Shown here piece by piece: positions 28,792 to 38,094 of a stretch of DNA of 64,000 nt. The notes beneath the pieces are model-generated. The model had not been told where the DNA came from. It worked only from the letters and a program-made list of their open reading frames with translations, and ran no database searches. The stretch is from an uncultured Poribacteria bacterium (GTDB lineage Bacteria > Poribacteria > WGA-4E > WGA-3G): positions 2,992,835-3,056,834 of the forward strand of contig OX638352.1 in the NCBI GenBank assembly GCA_951813545.1. Reading direction: 5' to 3'. The position numbers and the translations under genes are program-made. The number at the start of each line of letters is the position of its first letter. Positions within the stretch are counted from its first letter, which is position 1.

Positions 28792-30711
28792 ATGCAAACA
28801 TCTCCTTTCACAAAAAACCAGACTTTTATACGATTCGTGCGGTATCACGCCCCGTACACAGGTTCTATTCTCCTCGCAATGGCTTTTGCCTTGGTAGGTG
28901 CTGTGTGTGACTTAGGCGTTCTTCAAATTATTTTGCATGATGCGATTAACGCTCTTGAAGTCGTCAGTGGGAACTCGTTTGACGAACCTGTATCTGTCCG
29001 GTACTTTCAGCGAGAAGGGAGTGAAGGGATGTTTGCTTTTGATGGTTTTGAGGTGGTATTAGCGGATGCTGGCGACGCGCTTGAATACTTTCTATGGCTG
29101 CTTGGTGGAATGCTGATTCTCGTTTTCATCAAAGGTTTTTTTATTTACGGCAACGATTATGTGATGGCGCGTGTTGGGCATAAACTCGCTTTTCGGTTAC
29201 GGAATGCACTCTACCAGCGAATCGTCTCTGCCCCGTTAGGCGTTTTACGCGAGGAGCGCACTGGTGACCTTATGACACGTATCACGGATGATGTCCGAGT
29301 GTGGCAGACTCTTGTTGCCGCGATGGCGGGCATCATACGCGCTGTTGTTCTTGTTGTCTTTTTTGTTTCTGTGATGCTAATCACTAGTTTCAAACTTACC
29401 TTTTTTGTTTTATTGTTTCTCCCGCTACTCGCTTATCTGATTACGTTTATTGGCAGGCGAATTCGTGGTGCCAGCACAGAGATTCAACGACAGAGTGCAG
29501 ACATCTATTCGCAACTCAAAGAGACATTTTCCGGCATCAAGATTATCAAAAGTTTTACATCTGAACACACAGAAACAGAACGTTTCCGCACCCTTAACTG
29601 GAGCCAATACTGCTCAGCCATTCGGCGTGCCCGCTTCGCGGCATTCCTGCCTCCTATGATTGAATGGTTGGGTGCTCTGGGAATTGCAACAGTTTTTGGG
29701 TTATGCTGCTGGCGAGTGATTAGTGGACAGCTTTCTATAGGGTGGTTCATCAGTTACGTTGGAATGGTAAGTTACATGTTCAAGCCTATTAAGACAATTG
29801 GCAATGTCAATAGTGCTTTACAACAGTGTCTTGCTTCTGCGGAACGGATTTTTTATCTTCTCGATTTCGGACCGGAGGCGCGTGAGGAGAAAGGTATACG
29901 CAACCTTGCTACGGAAAAAGTGGAGAACAGTATTGAACTGCAAAATGCCCGCGGTGCTGTTACATTTCAAAACGTTTCCTTCTCTTACACGCACCCCTCA
30001 ATGGAGCACATGGAAAATGGACAGACACCACCAGAATCTGTTATTAAAAACGTAACTTTTGAGGCAAAGCCGGGAGAAGTTGTCGCGCTTGTTGGACCCA
30101 GCGGTAGTGGAAAGACGACACTTCTCAACTTATTATTGCGTTTCTACGAAGTCAGCTCTGGAACGATTTTGATTGACGGTATTCCTATTTCCAAAGTGAA
30201 TTTGGAGTCGCTGCGACAGAATATAGCACTTGTCCCGCAGGACACATTCCTATTTGATGGGACGATTTTGGAAAATATCGGCTATGGATGCCTTGATGCC
30301 GCTGATGAGGCGATTATCACGGCAGCAAAGAGGGCAAATGCACATGCATTTATCACTAAAATTCCTGAGGGGTACGCTACACAGATAGGGGAAGCAGGTA
30401 TGAAACTTTCCGGCGGCGAGCAACAACGCCTGTCCATCGCTCGTGCACTCCTAAAAGATGCTCCAATTCTCGTACTGGACGAAGCCACGTCTTCATTGGA
30501 CACGCAATCTGAAGCACTCATTCAAGAATCGTTGGCAAACTTAATGGAGGGGAGAACCAGTTTTATTATAGCGCATCGGCTTTCAACCGTCACCCGGGCT
30601 GACAAGATTCTCGTTATCAAGGATGGGAGAATTATAGAAACTGGAACACACGAAACACTCTTAGCAAAAGGAGGGCTATATCAAAAACTTTGCGCAATGC
30701 AGTTAAGCTAA
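28792..30711 (+). CDS. ABC exporter, MsbA-like half-transporter
   Basis: 639 residues: six membrane helices (about 20-345), then one ATPase domain. Walker A is GPSGSGKTT, Q-loop ALVPQDTFLF, signature LSGGEQQRLSIARALLKDAP, Walker B ILVLDEATSSLD, and the switch His lies in IIAHRLSTV. Between helices 1 and 2 there is an unusually long acidic loop (about residues 50-100, NSFDEPVSVRYFQREGSEGM onwards) that would face the periplasm. Lipid A, lipid-linked glycan or drug export are the usual roles; the nearby glycan genes favour a lipid or glycolipid but do not prove it. Confidence 0.9.
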   Translation: MQTSPFTKNQTFIRFVRYHAPYTGSILLAMAFALVGAVCDLGVLQIILHDAINALEVVSGNSFDEPVSVRYFQREGSEGMFAFDGFEVVLADAGDALEYFLWLLGGMLILVFIKGFFIYGNDYVMARVGHKLAFRLRNALYQRIVSAPLGVLREERTGDLMTRITDDVRVWQTLVAAMAGIIRAVVLVVFFVSVMLITSFKLTFFVLLFLPLLAYLITFIGRRIRGASTEIQRQSADIYSQLKETFSGIKIIKSFTSEHTETERFRTLNWSQYCSAIRRARFAAFLPPMIEWLGALGIATVFGLCCWRVISGQLSIGWFISYVGMVSYMFKPIKTIGNVNSALQQCLASAERIFYLLDFGPEAREEKGIRNLATEKVENSIELQNARGAVTFQNVSFSYTHPSMEHMENGQTPPESVIKNVTFEAKPGEVVALVGPSGSGKTTLLNLLLRFYEVSSGTILIDGIPISKVNLESLRQNIALVPQDTFLFDGTILENIGYGCLDAADEAIITAAKRANAHAFITKIPEGYATQIGEAGMKLSGGEQQRLSIARALLKDAPILVLDEATSSLDTQSEALIQESLANLMEGRTSFIIAHRLSTVTRADKILVIKDGRIIETGTHETLLAKGGLYQKLCAMQLS

Positions 30712-31089
30712 CCTTACACCTCCTGTCATGGCTGGTGCGGTCTGTAACCACGCCGGTTATCGGACTATTGGCATCTTAGGCGTAATTTGAAATTAAGTCT
30801 TTGTCTTTCCTTTAATTCCACATCCGATTTCCTATCCAGAAGTTACCTGTCTATAGAAAATTGCACCAAATCGTTCAAACTTTAGTAAATTAATGGGAAA
30901 TCCCGAAAAAAATGCAATTTAGGTAAACCTCTTTAGGTTTGTTAACGTCACATATAATAGGAAAACGCGGTAAGCACCATTCAACCTTTTTGTAGCCTTG
31001 ACTTCAAATAGCCATGACAATCAGAAAGTTGAGACTATAAGGACGCAAAATCGGCAGTGAAGACTGCGATGAAAAGGAAGAATTAGGGC
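30712..31089. other. Intergenic region between convergent genes
   Basis: No gene is supported. It carries the palindrome at 30731-30757 and a TATAAT at 30953-30958 without a good -35 box. Confidence 0.5.
30731..30757. repeat. Palindrome GCTGGTGCGGT / ACCACGCCGGT
   Basis: Arms 30731-30741 and 30747-30757 pair at 10 of 11 positions if G-T pairs are allowed, with a 5-nt loop. It lies 20 bp after the ABC transporter stop. Confidence 0.5.
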
Positions 31090-31665
31090 TTAATTCCGTC
31101 CCTTTTTCGTGATAGCGCCTTCGAGATCTGCTTCGCGATAAACGGCTTCAGAAAGGTCAACCTCATACAGATACGTGCCTTTGAAATTGGCACCGAGCAA
31201 AACAATGCCTTTCAGTTTGATTTCGCCGAAAATCGCTTCTTCGAGGTCTGCGTTCTCAAAACTAGTGAGTGAACCGAAAGGTCCCGGCACCTCACATTTT
31301 GGACAGCCAAGGGTAGCACGACGCAAATCGGCACGCCGGAAGTTTGTGCCACAGAGTAGACTCCCGCTGAGGAACGCACCCCGTAGATTCGCTTCCTCAA
31401 GGTTTGTGTCCGTTAAATTAGAACCGACAAGATACGTCCGCTGTAAGGTGGCCCCGGATAGATTCGCACCGGTGAGGTTCGCATCGTTCAGATTCGCTTC
31501 CGTTAAGTCCGCGTTCCGTAGGTCAGCACCGCTCAGATCTGCTTCCGACAAATCAATACCTGAGAATGATTGATTCGCTAAATCTAGGTTTGCGAGATTT
31601 TCTCCAGAAAAAGATTCACGGGCTTGATATCTTTTGGTTATTTCGTTTTGTGTAAGTTGAGCCAT
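31090..31665 (-). CDS. Pentapeptide-repeat protein
   Basis: 191 residues from ATG 31665, with GGAG 6 nt upstream. From about residue 20 on it consists of A(D/N)LxX repeats such as LSEADLSGADLRNADLTEAN and LNDANLTGANLSGATL, which form a right-handed quadrilateral beta-helix. The run is broken near residues 117-130 by LGCPKCEVPGPFGSL, where a CPKC pair could bind metal. Function is unknown; some family members mimic DNA and bind gyrase, but nothing here supports that. It is divergent from the sigma factor at 31864. Confidence 0.9.
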   Translation of the reverse strand: MAQLTQNEITKRYQARESFSGENLANLDLANQSFSGIDLSEADLSGADLRNADLTEANLNDANLTGANLSGATLQRTYLVGSNLTDTNLEEANLRGAFLSGSLLCGTNFRRADLRRATLGCPKCEVPGPFGSLTSFENADLEEAIFGEIKLKGIVLLGANFKGTYLYEVDLSEAVYREADLEGAITKKGRN

Positions 31666-31822
31666 TACTGTCTCCAATCGTTATACGACATTTTAGGAGC
31701 TGCTTGCAAGCCAATAATATATGAAAATACACGAGCAAATTGTACTTAATAGCATACCACATACAAAATAAAAAGTTAAACCTTTTTTGATAATTTTGCT
31801 GTGTGAATTAACCGTTAAAAAA

Positions 31823-31857
31823 ACACCTCGTTCGGGAGATCGAGGCTGCAGTGAGGT
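31823..31857 (+). promoter_or_regulatory. Leader with two exclusive hairpins over the sigma-factor ribosome site
   Basis: CACCTC (31823-31828) can pair with GAGGTG (31852-31857), which is the ribosome site of the next gene. The same CCTCG (31825-31829) can instead pair with CGAGG (31840-31844), which would free that site. Confidence 0.4.
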
Positions 31858-31863
31858 GAAGAA

Positions 31864-33498
31864 ATGAGAGACTATTACCCGATGTACCCGGTAGAAGCTG
31901 AATTTTTGGCAGAAGATGAAGAGAAAGAGGAAAATCGGACGGAATCGCCAAAAGATGAAACCTTTGCGTACCTGCAAAAGATAGCCAAGACCCCCTTGTT
32001 GGACCCTGAACAAGAGACTGCCCTCTTTGAAAAATACCAAGAAGGTTTCCGTACATTCACCAACCTGTTAAATCAATTCCCAGATTGGATGTTAGCATCG
32101 CTTGAGATCCCTGAGAACAACACTTCAAACAGCGACCAGAGACGAGAGCCAGCGCAATCGGAACACGGATTAATTATAAACCAAGTCCGCGCAGAAACCC
32201 AAGCCCTTGGCGTTTTGTTAGAAAAATTAGAGGCGAAGGCGAATTTATTGGAGCAAACACGGTGGAAAATTTTTGAAAGGAACCAGCATCTTCTTAAAAA
32301 ATATGTTGATTCCCCTTCATCGCCCGAATTGATGCAGGCGGGCAGCCTCGGTCTCTTGAAAGCGATTGACGACAGCGACACAAAACGTGGCACGGAATTC
32401 CGGACATACGCCCGCAAGACGATTCATCGCAGCATCAACACTTTTAAGAAAAAGGTAGCCGAATTGCCACAGCGACAAGGGGAATTCCGACTTGAAGAAA
32501 TGTTCTCGGTCCCCGATTTCTCTCGTATCGCGGTAACATCTTTTGACGAGGAACAAGAATCCCAAGTTTTTCAGGAGTTTGATGTCATCCGTTATGAGAT
32601 TAAAGCACTCTTGGAGGAGGTTCCTACCGCTATGCTGCCGGAGCGGACTGACACTTGCAAGCCCCATGCACTCCGATTCGTCCTCGAAGATATCCGAAGC
32701 GAATTTGCACATATTAAGTGGTTGGCAGAACAGTTGGAAGCTGCGGATCAAGTCACACATGGAACGAAGCTAAAAATTGTCGAAGCGAATCTTCGGCTCG
32801 TTGCCAGTATTGCCAAGCAACATCACTTTAGCAAAACATCGCTAACGTTCCTTGACCTGATGCAGGAAGGCAGCCTCGGATTGATGCGCGCTGTGGATAA
32901 GTTCGATCACACCCTCCGATTCCGATTTAGCACCTACGCTACTTGGTGGATTATGCAGTCGATCAAACGCGCACTTGACCAGCAAGGACAGATGATTCGC
33001 GTTCCATGCTATATCGGCGAAGCCCGTCGTGCTATTAAGCAGGCACAATCAGATCTAACAACTCAACTCGGGCGTGAGCCAACTACAACTGAAATTGCAA
33101 AAGCGGTTGAACTTACAGAGAAAAAGGTTTCCGAGATTTTTAATGCGACGAGAGATCCTGTTCCGCTTGATGCCCCGATTAATGAAGACTCCCCGGACGG
33201 TGCATTTTCCGAGTTGATTCCGGATCAATCTCAGATTACACCAGAAAATTATCTGTTAGATTACGCCAAAGTCGAGGCTATCACAGAGGTCCTCAACCGT
33301 ACACTCAATCCTCGTGAGACACAGGTGATAATCCTGCGATACGGATTAATGGACGGCACCGAGTACACCTTGGCGGACATCGGAAATAAACTCAGAATTA
33401 GCCGGGAGCGTGTAAGGCAGATCGAAGCTGAAGCCATTGACAAGCTCAAACGTCACGACTCGAAAGAATTGCTCGAAGAACTGCTTCAGGATTTCTAA
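31864..33498 (+). CDS. Sigma-70-family factor with two region-2-like segments
   Basis: 544 residues. Region 1.2-like [20 protein letters not shown] (33-52) leads into a first region-2-like stretch at 137-197 ([20 protein letters not shown], then [20 protein letters not shown]). A canonical second copy follows at 305-375: [53 protein letters not shown]. Regions 3 and 4 come after ([20 protein letters not shown]; helix-turn-helix [20 protein letters not shown]). Only the second copy keeps the full core-binding and melting motifs, including the aromatic TWW. GAGGTG precedes the ATG. It could be the housekeeping or an alternative group 2 factor; the duplication is unusual either way. Confidence 0.92.
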   Translation: MRDYYPMYPVEAEFLAEDEEKEENRTESPKDETFAYLQKIAKTPLLDPEQETALFEKYQEGFRTFTNLLNQFPDWMLASLEIPENNTSNSDQRREPAQSEHGLIINQVRAETQALGVLLEKLEAKANLLEQTRWKIFERNQHLLKKYVDSPSSPELMQAGSLGLLKAIDDSDTKRGTEFRTYARKTIHRSINTFKKKVAELPQRQGEFRLEEMFSVPDFSRIAVTSFDEEQESQVFQEFDVIRYEIKALLEEVPTAMLPERTDTCKPHALRFVLEDIRSEFAHIKWLAEQLEAADQVTHGTKLKIVEANLRLVASIAKQHHFSKTSLTFLDLMQEGSLGLMRAVDKFDHTLRFRFSTYATWWIMQSIKRALDQQGQMIRVPCYIGEARRAIKQAQSDLTTQLGREPTTTEIAKAVELTEKKVSEIFNATRDPVPLDAPINEDSPDGAFSELIPDQSQITPENYLLDYAKVEAITEVLNRTLNPRETQVIILRYGLMDGTEYTLADIGNKLRISRERVRQIEAEAIDKLKRHDSKELLEELLQDF

Positions 33499-33645
33499 AC
33501 AGCGTGCGTTGCGAGGCGATTGTCGTCTTTCAATTTAACTTCGTACTTTAGGATAATCGCCTCTCTTTGTGCAACGTGGTTCTACAGCCCTTACAACCAC
33601 AGAATACCGCATACAAACCCAAAAATCTAATGGAGCATAACCACG

Positions 33646-34914
33646 TTGAAGATCGCGTATTTCGACTGCTTTTCAGGCATCAGCGGCGATATGACACTCG
33701 GTGCCCTTGTTGATGCGGGTGTGCCACCGGAAATACTTACAGATGGACTGGCGACCCTCAAACTGGATGCTGAATTCAGCCTACACTTTGAAAAAGCGGT
33801 AAAACACGGCATTACTGGCACTCGGGCGATTGTAGAGGTGCATCCGGCACATACTTCGCATGCGGATTCACATCATGCGCACGATCACCAACATGGTCAT
33901 CATCACGATCACGATCATGGACCGAGTCGTCACCTCTCTGACATCTTCAAATTGTTAGACGACGGCGATTTGGATGCAGAGGTCCGGGACACCGCGAAAC
34001 GTGTCTTTGATCGACTTGCTGAAGCGGAAGCAAAGGTTCACAATACGACCAAAGCTAAAGTTCACCTTCACGAGGTGAGCGGGATTGATTCAATTGTGGA
34101 CATCGTCGGTTCTGTCATCGGTTTGGCGCATCTGGACGTTGACGCGGTTTACGCGTCCCCGCTCTCTCTTGGTAGAGGCTTTGTCCGATGTGCACACGGA
34201 CTCATGCCTGTTCCTGTTCCGGGCACGATGGAACTCCTACAAGGCGTGCCGATTCAGCAAACCGACATACCGAAGGAATTGGTAACACCAACTGGGGCGG
34301 CACTCATTACCACGCTCTCTCAGGAATTCGGGGTTATGCCACAAATGCGGTTAGACCGCGTCGGATACGGTGCTGGTACCCGCGACCTTGAACAGCGTCC
34401 GAATCTCCTCCGGCTTTGTCTCGGTGAAAAAACGTCAAACAGTGACTCACAAACAACGCACCATCACGCCGAAACAGACAGTGTGGATATCATTGAGACC
34501 AATGTAGATGATATGTCGCCAGAGATTACGGGTTACGTCACCTCACAACTCTTTGAACACGGTGCACTTGATGTTTTTCTCATACCTACTTTCATGAAAA
34601 AGGGCAGACCCGCGACGCAGATCACTGTGCTCTGCCCGACGACACATCGTGACCAACTCATTGAACTCCTCCTCACCGAGACTACAACCTTTGGGGTGAG
34701 GCTGTCTTCCGCTGCTCGGGTTAAACTGAGGCGCGATTTTATCCAAGTTGAAACGCAATGGGGCGCGATCCAAGCAAAACGCGGATACCTCAACGGAACT
34801 CTTATCAAGACCGTGCCTGAATATGAAGATTGCAGACGGCTTGCGGAACAAAATAGTATTCCACTCCGGCAGGTTTATGCAGAGGCACTCAGTAACCTCG
34901 GTTCTGTTGAATAG
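33646..34914 (+). CDS. larC: Nickel-pincer cofactor biosynthesis protein LarC
   Basis: 422 residues from a TTG start at 33646 (GGAG 10 nt upstream; the ATG at 33630 is out of frame). LarC inserts nickel into the pyridinium pincer cofactor of lactate racemase. The start IAYFDCFSGISGDMTLGALV, VHLHEVSGIDSIVDIVGS, ELVTPTGAALI and ETNVDDMSPEITGYV are family blocks. A His-rich run at about 66-96 (HHAHDHQHGHHHDHDHG) is a likely nickel store. It is one uninterrupted frame, unlike larC1/larC2 of lactobacilli, which need a frameshift. LarB and LarE are not in the window; a LarA-family protein is at 45329-46582. Confidence 0.95.
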   Translation: MKIAYFDCFSGISGDMTLGALVDAGVPPEILTDGLATLKLDAEFSLHFEKAVKHGITGTRAIVEVHPAHTSHADSHHAHDHQHGHHHDHDHGPSRHLSDIFKLLDDGDLDAEVRDTAKRVFDRLAEAEAKVHNTTKAKVHLHEVSGIDSIVDIVGSVIGLAHLDVDAVYASPLSLGRGFVRCAHGLMPVPVPGTMELLQGVPIQQTDIPKELVTPTGAALITTLSQEFGVMPQMRLDRVGYGAGTRDLEQRPNLLRLCLGEKTSNSDSQTTHHHAETDSVDIIETNVDDMSPEITGYVTSQLFEHGALDVFLIPTFMKKGRPATQITVLCPTTHRDQLIELLLTETTTFGVRLSSAARVKLRRDFIQVETQWGAIQAKRGYLNGTLIKTVPEYEDCRRLAEQNSIPLRQVYAEALSNLGSVE

Positions 34915-35411
34915 ATTACTCTAATATCTAAACTCGTCCTTCTATCGGTTTTCTTCCATTCTACAACCCATATTTTCGTTTTTTTAATCCTTTTTTCTAA
35001 AAACCTGCCTCTTTATAACGACAATAAGGTCTGAAAACATATAGACATTTACCGAACAGACACGCTATCGCGTTGTAAAATCCAATTACGACTTCAAACC
35101 AAAAAAACTTCTGTGAATTTTTTAGAAAAAACAAGGTTTAAACACCCGTGCTCCTTTAAGTCAGCATTTGCGTTAAACCTGTTGAATTCGTTGAAAGTGC
35201 ATCCAAATATCTGTATAAGTGGAAGTTTTTATAGAGATATGTTTTCTCATTAGCTCTGTTTTATATTTCGTGGCGTTCCCTTGCAGAACTCGCAAGCCAA
35301 AGTTTATTCCAGAATACAGCGACGCTATCACACGGAAACTCTGCGTGGATACGACTGTCTGACCTCATCAAAAAACAGTATAGGACATAACGCACACCTT
35401 ATCCACAACAA
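34915..35411. other. AT-rich intergenic region before the permease pair
   Basis: No ORF is convincing on either strand. The only signal I see is the promoter-like pair at 35191-35219. Confidence 0.5.
35191..35219 (+). promoter_or_regulatory. Putative sigma-70 promoter for the permease pair
   Basis: TTGAAA (35191-35196) and TATAAG (35214-35219) with 17 bp between, in an otherwise empty AT-rich region, so chance is a real alternative. Confidence 0.35.
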
Positions 35412-36677
35412 ATGAAATTTCATGACGCTATCAGCGCAGGTATTGCGCACCTTGCTCAAAATAAGCTCCGCGCCGGTTTGTCTATTCTCGGTATCTTCAT
35501 AGGGATTGCCAGTGTGTTATGTATGATGGCAATTGGCGATGGTGCGAAACTTCTCATTGCCCAAGACATCGAAAAACTCGGCGGTGCGAACCAGGTCCGC
35601 CTCTGGACGCGTTCTTATATTTGGAGAAATCGACGGTTCGTCCGGCGAACAATCGAGCGATACACCATTGAGGACGTTCATGCCATTGAGGCAGAATGCC
35701 CCAAGGTCCTATTTGTCTTACCCAAAAATGAAGGATGGAGACCTCTTATTACGAGTGCTGATGGCAGCCAAGCGCGTCATACTCTCGAAGGTGTCACACC
35801 AGACTACGCCCGCGGTCTCCATTGGAAAGTTCGTGTTGGCAGATTCCTCTCCGAAAGCGATGTTGAAGACGCAAAACAGGTTTGCGTTCTGGGTGCGGAC
35901 ACTGCTACTGAACTCTTTGGGGATACCTCTCCACTTGGGCAAGAGGTAAAGATTCGGTATTACTGGCGGCAACAGCCAATAAGAATGCGGGTTGTTGGTG
36001 TGATGGAGGCAAAAGGCAGCAGTATCAACTTCTGGTATTCTTTAGATGAGACTGTTTGTATCCCATTGACAACACATCAACAACGGATGTCAGGGACCCG
36101 CTACATTGAAGATCTCATTATCTTTTTTGAAAAAGATGCTGATGCTTACAAGATTCTTGATTCCGTTAAGGATGTCCTGCGCAAAAGGCATCGCGGGAAG
36201 GACGATTTTATCGGATATTGGGTCCCTAAACGGTCTGCAAGGAGACTGGAGCGCATTGAAAAGATGATAAAGATCGCTTTGGGAAGCATTGCTGGGTTCT
36301 CGTTATTTGTAAGTGGCATCGGCATTATGAATATATGCCTCGTCTCTGTGGGTGAGAAGACACGGGAGATAGGTTTGCGTAAATCGGTAGGAGCGAAACG
36401 GATTCACGTTTTCTGGCAGTTTTTGACGGAATCGATCTGTCTTTGTTTCTGTGGAGGTGTGCTCGGCATTGCAGGTGGTTGGGTTGCCGGACACGGGATG
36501 GCACGTCTTGCTGTGCGCATCGTGCCGATTGTGCCGGAATGGCCCGTTGTGCTCTCTTTACCGTGGATACTGACTGCTGTGATTTTTTCGCTCATTATGG
36601 GTATTAGTTTTGGTGTTTATCCTGCCATGCGGGCGGCACGGCTTTCACCGATAGATGCACTCCGTACCGAAAATTAA
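35412..36677 (+). CDS. MacB/FtsX-type ABC transporter permease, copy 1
   Basis: 421 residues. One helix near 20-42 (LSILGIFIGIASVLCMMAIGD), a periplasmic core domain (about 45-280), and three helices at the C-terminus (FSLFVSGIGIMNICLVSVGE, then VLGIAGGWVAGHG and a last segment near 380-405) give the MacB layout. The cytoplasmic motif GEKTREIGLRKSVGAKR is the usual ATPase contact. There is no ATPase gene next to it; its partner must be elsewhere. The gene at 36771-38039 is a near-duplicate, 93 bp downstream. Confidence 0.9.
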   Translation: MKFHDAISAGIAHLAQNKLRAGLSILGIFIGIASVLCMMAIGDGAKLLIAQDIEKLGGANQVRLWTRSYIWRNRRFVRRTIERYTIEDVHAIEAECPKVLFVLPKNEGWRPLITSADGSQARHTLEGVTPDYARGLHWKVRVGRFLSESDVEDAKQVCVLGADTATELFGDTSPLGQEVKIRYYWRQQPIRMRVVGVMEAKGSSINFWYSLDETVCIPLTTHQQRMSGTRYIEDLIIFFEKDADAYKILDSVKDVLRKRHRGKDDFIGYWVPKRSARRLERIEKMIKIALGSIAGFSLFVSGIGIMNICLVSVGEKTREIGLRKSVGAKRIHVFWQFLTESICLCFCGGVLGIAGGWVAGHGMARLAVRIVPIVPEWPVVLSLPWILTAVIFSLIMGISFGVYPAMRAARLSPIDALRTEN

Positions 36678-36770
36678 TATAAATAACAATTTCAACATAT
36701 AAACGCTTCCAAAGATTGTAATTGCTTGGCTTCGCCGAGAAAAAACGAAATATAACAACTTATCTAGAAA

Positions 36771-38039
36771 ATGAAACTACGTGATGCTATTTCCGCGGGT
36801 ATTGCGCATCTCGCTCAAAATAAACTCCGCGCCAGTTTATCTATTCTCGGCATCTTCATTGGGATTGCCAGTGTGTTGTGTATGATGGCAATTGGCGATG
36901 GTGCGAAACTTATCATCGCTCGAGATATTGAAACACTCGGCGGCGCAAACCAAGTCCAATTGTGGACCCGGACCTCTATTTGGAAACGCCGACGGTTGGT
37001 TCGGCGTACCACTGAACGGTATACCCTTGAGGACGCTCTTGCTATTGAAGCAGAATGCCCGAATGTTCTATATGTCCTGCCCAAACACGAAGGCTACTCA
37101 ACCTTTGTTACCGCCCGCAACGGGAATCAAGCGAGGCCGCTTCTGGAAGGTGTTACAGCCGATTATGCGCTCGGCATGAACTGGGAGTTACAAGCTGGCA
37201 GATTCCTTTCGGAGGGCGATATCGAAAACGCAAAACAGGTGTGTGTCCTCGGTGCCGATACCGCTATTGAACTGTTTGGAGAGGAATCCGCAATTGGACA
37301 AGAGGTAAAGGTTCGGTATCATTGGCGGGGAGCAATGGTGAGGTTACGAGTTGTCGGGGTAATGAAAAAAAAGGGGCGTAGCCTCAGCTTCGGGTGGTAT
37401 TCTTTAGATGATGCCTTATGTGTGCCGCTAACAACGTATCAGCAACGGATCACAGGCACCCGTTATCTTGAAGACATGGTCGTCTTTTTTGAAAAAGGTA
37501 CGGAGATTGAAAGCATCATTGATTCAGTCAAGCAGATTCTACGTAAAAGACACCGAGGGAAAGATGACTTTATCGGATATTGGATAGCAAAATGGACAGC
37601 AAGGCGACTTGAGCATATCGAAAAGGTGATAAAAATCACCTTGGGGAGTATTGCTGGGTTCTCACTCTTTGTGAGCGGCATTGGCATCATGAATATATGT
37701 CTTGTCTCTGTCGGTGAGAAGACACGGGAGATAGGTTTACGGAAATCGATAGGAGCGAAACGGATTCACATTTTCTTGCAATTTTTGACGGAATCAATTT
37801 GTCTCTGTTTGTGTGGTGGCGTGCTCGGGGTTGCAGGAGGCTGGATCGCGGCGCAGGGCATGACACGACTTGCTGTTCGCATTGTAAAGGTTGTACCAGA
37901 GTGGCCCGTTGTGCTCTCTTTACCGTGGATAACGACTTCCGTTGTTTTCTCAATTTTCATGGGTATTACTTTCGGTGTCTATCCGGCGATGCAAGCGGCG
38001 CGGCTTTCACCGATTGATGCAATCCGGACCGAGAATTAA
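36771..38039 (+). CDS. MacB/FtsX-type ABC transporter permease, copy 2
   Basis: 422 residues, close to 80% identical by eye to copy 1 over the whole length. Membrane helices are almost unchanged (LSILGIFIGIASVLCMMAIG; GEKTREIGLRKSIGAKRIHI), while the periplasmic part, e.g. WTRTSIWKRRRLVRRTTERY and the NEGW/HEGY region, differs more. That pattern suggests a shared mechanism with a different periplasmic contact. The pair may form a heterodimer. No ATPase or membrane-fusion protein gene is adjacent. Confidence 0.9.
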   Translation: MKLRDAISAGIAHLAQNKLRASLSILGIFIGIASVLCMMAIGDGAKLIIARDIETLGGANQVQLWTRTSIWKRRRLVRRTTERYTLEDALAIEAECPNVLYVLPKHEGYSTFVTARNGNQARPLLEGVTADYALGMNWELQAGRFLSEGDIENAKQVCVLGADTAIELFGEESAIGQEVKVRYHWRGAMVRLRVVGVMKKKGRSLSFGWYSLDDALCVPLTTYQQRITGTRYLEDMVVFFEKGTEIESIIDSVKQILRKRHRGKDDFIGYWIAKWTARRLEHIEKVIKITLGSIAGFSLFVSGIGIMNICLVSVGEKTREIGLRKSIGAKRIHIFLQFLTESICLCLCGGVLGVAGGWIAAQGMTRLAVRIVKVVPEWPVVLSLPWITTSVVFSIFMGITFGVYPAMQAARLSPIDAIRTEN

Positions 38040-38094
38040 GTAGCACTGGTTCGGAGATGATGGTATCGTAGGCTTTTTCTTGTAGGAACGACAA

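Noticed and set aside
31823..31851. Likeness of the sigma-factor leader to Alu/7SL RNA (GATCGAGGCTGCAGTGAG)
   Set aside because: The match is short and lies in a bacterial leader with its own pairing; no SRP RNA fold could be drawn around it. Chance or contamination can be excluded only by assembly data.
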